Source: an uncultured Bacilli bacterium (lineage in GTDB: Bacteria > Bacillota_I > Bacilli_A > RF39 > UBA660). Taken from it: a DNA stretch of 10,967 nucleotides. Positions 6,593 to 10,967 of this stretch are shown in pieces. The position numbers and the translations under genes are program-made. The DNA lies in assembly GCA_934096755.1 (NCBI GenBank), contig CAKOMU010000031.1, positions 1 to 10,967 on the forward strand, given 5' to 3'. Positions within the stretch are counted from its first letter, which is position 1; each line of letters starts with the position of its first letter. The notes beneath the pieces are model-generated. The model saw only the letters and a program-made list of their open reading frames with translations. It did not search any database and was not told the DNA's origin.

Positions 6593-6669
6593 TGGTGGAC
6601 CTCGTAGGACTCGAACCTACGACAACTCGGTTATGAGCCGAGGGCTCTAACCAACTGAGCTAGAGGTCC
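6593..6669 (-). tRNA. tRNA with CAU anticodon, probably tRNA-Ile2 (lysidine type)
   Basis: A 77-base tRNA with acceptor stem GGACCTC / GAGGTCC, discriminator A and encoded CCA (6593-6595). Anticodon stem CTCGG/CCGAG with loop CTCATAA (CAU at plus-strand 6633-6635). It is not an initiator: there is no three G:C run in the anticodon stem and no mismatch at the first acceptor pair. The C4:G69 and C5:G68 acceptor pairs, and overall likeness to Bacillota tRNA-Ile2 as I remember it, favour the isoleucine tRNA whose C34 is modified by TilS to read AUA. Elongator tRNA-Met is the alternative. Confidence 0.85.
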
Positions 6670-6681
6670 ATGACACTATTA

Positions 6682-6710
6682 ATGTTATCACATTTTTTTT
6701 AATCACGCAA
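6682..6710 (-). promoter_or_regulatory. Promoter of the tRNA-Ile/tRNA-Leu operon
   Basis: Minus-strand TTGCGT (6705-6710), a 17-base spacer and TAACAT (6682-6687), with TGA before the -10 (extended type). The start would fall a few bases before tRNA-Ile. Confidence 0.55.
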
Positions 6711-6720
6711 CCCATTTTTA

Positions 6721-6761
6721 AAAAAAATATAAAAACTTAGGCAACCCCCGAAGCCTAAGTT
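6721..6761 (-). terminator. Intrinsic terminator of the 139-residue protein gene
   Basis: Perfect 9-bp stem AACTTAGGC / GCCTAAGTT (6734-6742, 6753-6761) with a 10-base loop, followed on the minus strand by TTTTATATTTTTTTT. The upstream arm overlaps the stop codon. Confidence 0.93.
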
Positions 6762-7179
6762 ATTTCTCTTGTAACATATTAAGTAAATCTATTTTAAACA
6801 TATCTTTCGAAGCCTTAGCTTTCGATATCATAATACCTTTATAAGTTGTAAGCTCTGATCTATGTCCTTCCAATAATATTTCTGCTGGAGTAATAGTTTC
6901 TAACACTACTACTTCATCTTTTTTATGGACAGTATAGATAAGTTTTACATCACCATGAATTTGTGCAAACATCTTATCACTTGGTAATTTCAATTCATAA
7001 GTTTCAGTTCCATTTTTCTTATTAACAGAAATAAGTTCTCCAACAAATTGTCCATTTCTTAAAGCTGGATAATAATCAAAATTTAATTTTTTAAACGCAA
7101 GCATATTATATTTCTTTAATGCTCTTTCCAACTTCTTAAATTCATTTTCACATACGTAATCTAATACATATCCTTTCAT
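6760..7179 (-). CDS. Conserved-looking hypothetical protein, 139 residues
   Basis: I do not recognise this protein. It is soluble, with no signal peptide or membrane helix. It has a charged N-terminal half (CENEFKKLERALKKYNM, then FDYYPALRNGQFVGELISVN) and a beta-rich C-terminal half (TYELKLPSD, VKLIYTVHKKDEVVVLETI), ending in a Lys-rich amphipathic segment. The start is ATG 7177-7179, which has AGGGGG 9 bases upstream. The same frame opens 26 codons earlier (7257), but that stretch is occupied by a consensus promoter and has no ribosome site. The gene is monocistronic: two consensus promoters upstream, a strong terminator directly after, then the tRNA operon. The signals suggest abundant constitutive expression. 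Confidence 0.8.
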   Translation of the reverse strand: MKGYVLDYVCENEFKKLERALKKYNMLAFKKLNFDYYPALRNGQFVGELISVNKKNGTETYELKLPSDKMFAQIHGDVKLIYTVHKKDEVVVLETITPAEILLEGHRSELTTYKGIMISKAKASKDMFKIDLLNMLQEK

Positions 7180-7188
7180 TTTAACATA

Positions 7189-7194
7189 CCCCCT
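7189..7194 (-). promoter_or_regulatory. Ribosome binding site fixing the start of the 139-residue protein
   Basis: Minus-strand AGGGGG, 9 bases before ATG 7179 and downstream of the 7213-7241 promoter. It supports the shorter protein over the longer open frame starting at 7257. Confidence 0.7.
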
Positions 7195-7212
7195 AATTAC
7201 TCGAACAATATC

Positions 7213-7241
7213 ATTATACCACAAACATTCGTTTTTGTCAA
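7213..7241 (-). promoter_or_regulatory. Proximal consensus promoter of the 139-residue protein gene
   Basis: Minus-strand TTGACA (7236-7241), a 17-base spacer and TATAAT (7213-7218), with TGG preceding the -10 (extended type). A full consensus sigma-A promoter, about 30 bases before the start codon. Confidence 0.92.
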
Positions 7242-7287
7242 ATCTGTGTCTTTTCATATCATTCTTAGTATTACCAAATACACCTAT

Positions 7288-7316
7288 ATTATACCAAAAA
7301 AAGCTAGTTTTGTCAA
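7288..7316 (-). promoter_or_regulatory. Distal consensus promoter embedded in the Smr terminator
   Basis: Minus-strand TTGACA (7311-7316), a 17-base spacer and TATAAT (7288-7293). The -35 box spans the loop and first stem bases of the Smr terminator hairpin, and the terminator U-tract forms part of the spacer. It reads toward the 139-residue protein gene, 75 bases upstream of the second promoter. Confidence 0.85.
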
Positions 7317-7323
7317 ACCAGCT
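7294..7323 (-). terminator. Intrinsic terminator of the PfkB-Smr unit
   Basis: Stem AGCTGGTTT / AAACTAGCT (7315-7323, 7302-7310; one G:U pair) with a 4-base loop, followed by seven Ts on the minus strand. The upstream arm overlaps the Smr stop codon. Confidence 0.85.
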
Positions 7324-7573
7324 ACTTTAAATCGAGTTTTACGATCGTTTCTCCTAAATTCCAATTATTTTTATAAAACTCTAAAACATTCTTATTTTTC
7401 TTTAACACTCTATGTACTTCTTTAGTAACAATATTCGTGCTTTTTCCATGAACGATAATAATATATTCATTTTTTAATAGGACATTATCATAAACAAATT
7501 GATCTACTAATACTTCCACCATAGCAACAATTTCACCATGTAAATCAAGCACAGGAGTCTTACTAGTAATCAT
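7322..7573 (-). CDS. Stand-alone Smr-domain protein
   Basis: Smr (small MutS-related) domain; family members are DNA or RNA endonucleases, best known as the C-terminal domain of MutS2. At 83 residues it is just the domain. LDLHGE (9-14) is the first hallmark, and IIIVHGKST (38-46) corresponds to the usual IIHGKGxG, here with Ser in place of the second Gly. YKNNWNLGETIVKL (67-80) is the C-terminal block with its conserved Gly. There is no MutS2 body and no N-terminal extension. The ATG overlaps the PfkB stop as ATGA with only a weak ribosome site, so it is probably translated by coupling. Cellular role unknown. Confidence 0.87.
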   Translation of the reverse strand: MITSKTPVLDLHGEIVAMVEVLVDQFVYDNVLLKNEYIIIVHGKSTNIVTKEVHRVLKKNKNVLEFYKNNWNLGETIVKLDLK

Positions 7574-8529
7574 ACTTGACCATTTTGGGGATTAGGATTA
7601 CTGTTTACATTAACATTGTTATACATATTCATTTTAGCATTATAATAATCTAACACGTTAGATAGATTAGGAATTGATAATCTGCCACCTATCTTATTAA
7701 CAGACAATCCAGCTGCAATATTAGCTAGAGTAATTATTTTTTCCATATCGTAATTATTCGCAATACCATATGTAAAAGCTCCATGAAATATATCTCCTGC
7801 TCCAGTTGTATCTACTGCTTGAATCTTTAAACCTGGCATAATTTTAATTTCATTGCCACTAGTATACAAGCAACCGTGTTCTTCTAAAGTTATTACTAAA
7901 ACACTATTTGGATATTTATCTTGTAATTTATTATAAACGGCTACTAAACTATTAGGATTATTAAAATCAAACTTTAAACCTGTGACAGTTTCAGCAAAGC
8001 CCTTACTACAAACAATATATTTAATATATTTACAAAGTTCTAGTAATTCAGGAGTAACTCGTCCAGCATCTATAATGGTAATAGCATTTTGATATTTACT
8101 TATTGCATTTTGAGTAGCTCCGTAATCATGTCCATCGGTGAATATAATATCAGGAGTAAAATCATAATTAAGTTTTTTTAATGGTGGATGTTCTGTAGCA
8201 ACATTAAAAACTGTTCTAGAACCAGTATTTTTATTTATAAGAATAAAAGAAAATGATGTATCTTTATCATAACTAGTTTCTAAATATTCTGTATTAACAT
8301 GAATTTCTTGAAATTCTTTTTTAATCTTAGTTCCAAAATCATCACTGCCTATATTAGAGGCAATAACTGTATCCATTCCCCATTTACCAAGCAAATATGC
8401 TGCATTAGCAGCAGGACCTCCTCCAGATGAATATTTTTCACTATATCTATATTTAGTATTTTCTACGGGATATTCATCAACCGGAACAGTCATATCCCAA
8501 CTAGAATGTCCTATACATAATATTTTCAA
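7570..8529 (-). CDS. PfkB-family carbohydrate (ribokinase-like) kinase
   Basis: Cytoplasmic ATP-dependent kinase of the ribokinase/PfkB family, phosphorylating a sugar, nucleoside or related alcohol. Substrate cannot be told from the sequence and no transporter or catabolic partner is nearby. At 319 residues it is normal length. SSGGGPAANAAYLLGKWG (34-51) is the first PfkB signature. The second, VDTTGAGDIFHGAF (239-252), carries the anion-hole glycines and catalytic Asp246. The last 15 or so residues are an Asn-rich tail (VNVNSNPNPQNGQV) not typical of the family. The start is TTG 8527-8529 (MKILCIGHSS), with AAAGGA 10 bases upstream; there is no usable in-frame ATG near it. Overlaps the Smr gene by 4 bases. 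Confidence 0.93.
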   Translation of the reverse strand: MKILCIGHSSWDMTVPVDEYPVENTKYRYSEKYSSGGGPAANAAYLLGKWGMDTVIASNIGSDDFGTKIKKEFQEIHVNTEYLETSYDKDTSFSFILINKNTGSRTVFNVATEHPPLKKLNYDFTPDIIFTDGHDYGATQNAISKYQNAITIIDAGRVTPELLELCKYIKYIVCSKGFAETVTGLKFDFNNPNSLVAVYNKLQDKYPNSVLVITLEEHGCLYTSGNEIKIMPGLKIQAVDTTGAGDIFHGAFTYGIANNYDMEKIITLANIAAGLSVNKIGGRLSIPNLSNVLDYYNAKMNMYNNVNVNSNPNPQNGQV

Positions 8530-8696
8530 TTAAATCATTTCCTTTCTTTCTTTTTAAATCGGCTACTAACACATGCTTAAACAGCCTGCGCCAGATTATT
8601 TCTATTACATGTCTTCCACCTTGTTTCCTTAGTTTTTTGTTTTTTTCGTGCTCACTTCGTCCCGCAAGGGTACGTAGATTTGCATTTACCTTGCCA
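8530..8696. other. Spacer between surface protein and PfkB gene
   Basis: A 167-base gap, G+C-richer than average near the surface-protein end. No clear promoter for the PfkB gene and no intrinsic terminator for the surface-protein gene (hairpins here are not followed by Ts on the minus strand). The PfkB-Smr pair may therefore be partly read from upstream. Confidence 0.5.
8658..8694. repeat. Two mutually exclusive hairpins just after the surface-protein stop
   Basis: Hairpin A: GCAAGGGTA (8664-8672) with TACCTTGC (8687-8694), 8 bp with one bulge. Hairpin B: CGTCCC (8658-8663) with GGGTACG (8668-8674) around a GCAA loop (plus-strand sense), 6 bp with one bulge. They share the GCAAGGG bases, so only one can form at a time. 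No U-tract on the minus strand. Confidence 0.45.
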
Positions 8697-10280
8697 CTAT
8701 TTTATCAAAATCGGTGAACCGGCTGTGCCGTTTCCACCTGCATAGGCGACGCTAGACTCAAGATAAAGGACTGGCCTCACCGCAAAGCTGCGGTTCACCG
8801 CAAAGTAATTCATATACCCTGCACTATGAACATAGACCGCAATGTACGAAAGGTTCGTACAAGGCGTAATTGTCCATTCCCACAAGCCCATATACATCCA
8901 ATTCACTTTTGTTACTAATGAGCTACTATAAGAACTTAGATTTGTTGTCCATGCACTTGGTGCTGCAGCATAGCCATAATCACTTACATACATTAATCCT
9001 ACTTTTGCATCATATGTCGTATTTGTTGCAGGATTAGTAATTTCGTTATTGTAAGCATTTGACGCTGTTACTTGATATATATTAGCCTCAGTATTTCCTC
9101 CAACTTTCCATGTATGTGTTGCTATTTTACTTGACCAAGTTGATCCTATATTATTTACGTAATTTGTATTTAGATTAGTTTTATTTAACAAGCTATTACT
9201 CCATGTATGAGTTGTCTGTGAACTAAACCAAGGGTATATTCCTATTTCTGCAGTAGAATTACTTCCTTTATTTGTACCATTCAATCCTGCACCAGAACTA
9301 GAATATTCACTATAATAAACGCCATCAGTACCCAGTAAACTAGCTTTAGCATAATCATATTTAATTAATTTAACTTGACCATCAAATACACCGATTATTC
9401 GATATAAGTAATCTGTTGGACATGTTCCATCGGTGGAGTCATAACCAAAGCAAACAAAGTTATTAGTAGTATCACTTGAACCTGCATAACGATATGAATT
9501 ATCTCTGGTTCCATTTTCTAATTTACTATTATGATAATACATATTATTATCACCTTGAGTTCCTGTATATTGTTTTGCCACATGACAAGCAAGTAGTGAT
9601 TCATCACATATTTCATGATAAGCAAGTACTCTTTCTTCCTTACTCATAATCACCTTAGTACTCATACTATGACCATAATTACCAGATTGATCAAAACCTA
9701 AATTCAAATAAGTCAAAGTAAATTGCCAATCTTGAATAGTAGCATTATCACTAGAATTAGAAGTAATTTCATAACTATTAGCAATATTAAATAAACCACT
9801 TTTCGTCGTAACATCAAACCCAGAAATACCACTAAAAGTACCATAAGTCAAACCATCAATATTAGTAACTTCATCACCATTAGGATTAGTAACCGTTAAA
9901 ATTATTTCTGGTGTCGATCCATCAGTATAAACAAAAGTATTTTCTGGTATTTGCAAATAAACATAATAATTCATCGTCGCTGTGTTCTTATTATTATTTG
10001 CTAAAAGTGAAGCACTAAATTTCGAACTTTTCACTAAATTAGTCCCATCTTCTTTTAATGTTGTACTAGTAGCATCCAAACTCAAAGGATCTCCTTCAAT
10101 AAATTTCAGTGTATCAACACTACTACTATCTACCACAACATTATTCATAGCATCTTTAATCGATGGTGCTAAATAAGCAAAGGTAATTCTTGCTAAAACA
10201 AGGACAAAAACCCCTACTATAAGCACACATAAACTCGATAACAATTTATTATTTTTTATTCTTTTAACTAGCTGTTTCAC
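8697..10280 (-). CDS. Single-pass surface protein with DUF6273-like/lectin-like C-terminus
   Basis: A secreted or membrane-anchored protein of 527 residues. A Lys-rich start (VKQLVKRIKNNKLL) precedes one hydrophobic helix (about 15-40) ending RITFAYLAP, somewhat like SipW-type/TasA-like exported proteins. The next 200 or so residues are a Ser/Thr/Asn-rich beta domain. A middle block with two Cys pairs (CDESLLAC; FVCFGYDSTDGTC) leads to YRIIGVFDGQVKLIKYDYA. The C-terminal module has GLMYVSDYGYAA and NWMYMGLWEWTITP, and ends in SFAVRPVLYL plus a Gly-rich tail. It resembles DUF6273 proteins, whose fold I take to be formylglycine-enzyme/C-type-lectin-like. The GTG start at 10278-10280 follows AGGGTGAT by 4 bases; a TTG 11 codons earlier overlaps the promoter. 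The last 180 bases are about 48% G+C. Role unknown; adhesion or binding is a guess. Confidence 0.85.
   Translation of the reverse strand: MKQLVKRIKNNKLLSSLCVLIVGVFVLVLARITFAYLAPSIKDAMNNVVVDSSSVDTLKFIEGDPLSLDATSTTLKEDGTNLVKSSKFSASLLANNNKNTATMNYYVYLQIPENTFVYTDGSTPEIILTVTNPNGDEVTNIDGLTYGTFSGISGFDVTTKSGLFNIANSYEITSNSSDNATIQDWQFTLTYLNLGFDQSGNYGHSMSTKVIMSKEERVLAYHEICDESLLACHVAKQYTGTQGDNNMYYHNSKLENGTRDNSYRYAGSSDTTNNFVCFGYDSTDGTCPTDYLYRIIGVFDGQVKLIKYDYAKASLLGTDGVYYSEYSSSGAGLNGTNKGSNSTAEIGIYPWFSSQTTHTWSNSLLNKTNLNTNYVNNIGSTWSSKIATHTWKVGGNTEANIYQVTASNAYNNEITNPATNTTYDAKVGLMYVSDYGYAAAPSAWTTNLSSYSSSLVTKVNWMYMGLWEWTITPCTNLSYIAVYVHSAGYMNYFAVNRSFAVRPVLYLESSVAYAGGNGTAGSPILIK
8760..8861 (-). other. Candidate hypervariable segment of the surface-protein gene
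   Basis: Encodes the 34 residues from CTNLSY to AVRPVLYL. This is the part that, in DUF6273-like and C-type-lectin DGR targets, carries the exposed variable residues before a conserved RP(V/A)L ending. Codons such as GCG, GTC, GTG and CGC are unlike the A/T-ending codons elsewhere. No template repeat or reverse transcriptase is in the window. Confidence 0.4.
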
Positions 10281-10284
10281 TTTA

Positions 10285-10292
10285 ATCACCCT
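10285..10292 (-). promoter_or_regulatory. Ribosome binding site fixing the surface-protein GTG start
   Basis: Minus-strand AGGGTGAT, 4 bases before GTG 10280 and downstream of the predicted -10. It argues against the longer TTG-initiated frame at 10313. Confidence 0.65.
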
Positions 10293-10301
10293 ACTATCAC
10301 A

Positions 10302-10330
10302 AGTATAACACAAAAATAAAAAAACACATA
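10302..10330 (-). promoter_or_regulatory. Probable promoter of the surface-protein gene
   Basis: Minus-strand -10 TATACT (10302-10307) with TGT immediately before it (extended type). At 17 bases the -35 is a poor TATGTG (10325-10330). The spacer is the U-tract of the preceding terminator. Confidence 0.55.
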
Positions 10331-10350
10331 GTCTTTTTTTGCTATATGTT
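10311..10350 (-). terminator. Intrinsic terminator after the DUF421 gene
   Basis: Stem AACATATAG / CTATGTGTT (10342-10350, 10323-10331; one G:U pair) with a 10-base A-rich loop, followed on the minus strand by TTTTTTTATTTTT counting the stem end. Confidence 0.85.
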
Positions 10351-10360
10351 AAAACTGTAA

Positions 10361-10967
10361 TTAAACATCAGTTTTCTTAATAATATAAATTTTTTTATTT
10401 TTATAAAAAGCATAAAATATATCTTTAACATTTAAATGTTTCTCACTTAAAGTTTGCACTACCCATTCCTCACTTTTTCGAATATGTTTTAACACATTCT
10501 TTTGCAACTCACCATCCAAAATCAATGCCACTGGGTAAGGACTTTTAGTCTTAAAAAAATTATATTTAAACACAGACAATTCTCCATTAGGTTCTAAAAA
10601 AGCATATTCAACCATTTCAATATCCCTTATTTCTTTTTGTCTTAAACTAACTAGTAAATCATCTAATGAATATCTTTGTTTAACCATTTCTTTATAATTA
10701 ACTTTTCCATTAGCAATAATTAACGACGGTTTACCGTCAAAAACAGTTCTAAACGTTCTTGATTTAATCGAAATAAAAGCAAATAAAACTTCTAATACCA
10801 CCAAAACCATAATAGGAATAACCGTTAACACCATTGGTTGCTTATATTCTTCAATACTAATTGCTACCAATTCAGCAATCAAAATAGATACAATTAAATC
10901 AATTACTCCCAATTGACCTATTTCTCTTTTTCCCATAATACGATAAGAAACTAATACAAAAAAATAA
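10361..10967 (-). CDS. DUF421 (YetF-like) membrane protein, N-terminus cut by window edge
   Basis: Integral membrane protein of the DUF421/YetF family, of poorly known function; in Bacillus spores related proteins have been linked to germinant-receptor or envelope functions, which cannot be carried over here. The frame is open to the window end. A Met at 10934-10936 is internal, because the codons before it read FFVLVSYRIM, continuing the usual first membrane helix before the hallmark GKREIGQLG. Two further helices follow (VIDLIVSILIAELVAIS and VIPIMVLVVLEVLFAFISI). The cytoplasmic domain then has FDGKPSLIIANGKVN, YSLDDLLVSLRQKEI and VEYAFLEPNGELSV, all typical of DUF421. A strong terminator comes straight after. 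Only about 10 residues of the visible frame precede GKRE, so roughly the first 10-15 residues are missing. Confidence 0.92.
   Translation of the reverse strand, partial: YFFVLVSYRIMGKREIGQLGVIDLIVSILIAELVAISIEEYKQPMVLTVIPIMVLVVLEVLFAFISIKSRTFRTVFDGKPSLIIANGKVNYKEMVKQRYSLDDLLVSLRQKEIRDIEMVEYAFLEPNGELSVFKYNFFKTKSPYPVALILDGELQKNVLKHIRKSEEWVVQTLSEKHLNVKDIFYAFYKNKKIYIIKKTDV

Noticed and set aside
7180..7257. N-terminal extension of the 139-residue protein (26 extra residues)
   Set aside because: The stretch contains a perfect TTGACA-17-TATAAT promoter and the ribosome site for ATG 7179, and has no Shine-Dalgarno of its own.
9982..10176. Plus-strand open frame of 64 codons
   Set aside because: It lies entirely inside the surface-protein gene on the other strand, with no ribosome site or promoter. 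A shadow frame.
10281..10313. TTG-initiated 538-residue form of the surface protein
   Set aside because: Its first codons overlap the -10 element and contain the AGGGTGAT ribosome site of the GTG start.
10934..10936. Met before GKREIG as the start of the DUF421 protein
   Set aside because: The upstream codons in frame continue the conserved first membrane helix to the window edge, so the gene is cut by the window rather than starting here.
1..10967. CRISPR array, insertion sequence, phage or plasmid modules
   Set aside because: No regularly spaced repeats, transposase, integrase or replication genes are seen; the only repeats are short hairpins and the 11-base pair in the surface-protein gene.

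Overview
The window is low-GC (mostly near 30% G+C) bacterial chromosome. Almost every gene lies on the minus strand, so transcription runs from high to low coordinates. Gene order and protein families point to a Bacillota/Bacilli genome. The large repeat-like surface protein resembles proteins I associate with uncultured gut Bacilli (RF39/Erysipelotrichales-like lineages); that placement is inference. The code is standard: every Trp in intact genes is TGG, and TGA ends two genes at tight overlaps.

Layout in transcription order. At the right edge (10967-10361) is the body of a DUF421 (YetF-like) membrane protein, cut by the window end. Its terminator is fused to the promoter of a 527-residue single-pass surface protein (10280-8697). 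That protein's C-terminus is G+C-richer and has a DUF6273-like/C-type-lectin-like ending, which makes it a candidate hypervariable (possibly diversity-generating retroelement) target. Next come a PfkB-family sugar kinase (8529-7570) and, overlapping it by 4 bases, a stand-alone Smr-domain protein (7573-7322). The Smr terminator contains the -35 box of a consensus promoter. A second consensus promoter follows, and both lead into an unrecognised 139-residue soluble protein (7179-6760).

Then come two tRNA genes, tRNA-Ile(CAU) and tRNA-Leu(UAG) (6669-6500), with their own promoter and terminator. After them is a stretch of broken genes (about 6385-5641): a frameshifted DUF4097-like remnant, and a TspO gene that is full length except that one conserved Trp codon is TGA. 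The segment 5640-5404 holds nothing I recognise.

The left half is the conserved Bacillota housekeeping cluster, in the same order as Bacillus subtilis yrzL-yrrK-yrzB-yrrL-yrrM-yrrN-yrrO-greA: ireB, ruvX, a DUF1292 gene, mltG, trmR, a divergent trhP1-like gene, trhP2, greA. The genes touch or overlap and probably form one operon from a promoter just upstream of ireB. greA also has its own strong promoter inside the end of trhP2. The operon combines control of cell-envelope signalling (IreB), RNA/DNA maintenance (RuvX), termination of peptidoglycan strand growth (MltG), and modification of tRNA uridine-34 to hydroxy- and then methoxyuridine (TrhP1/TrhP2, then TrmR). It ends with the transcript-cleavage factor GreA. 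The first 193 bases hold the start of the trigger factor gene with its own promoter.
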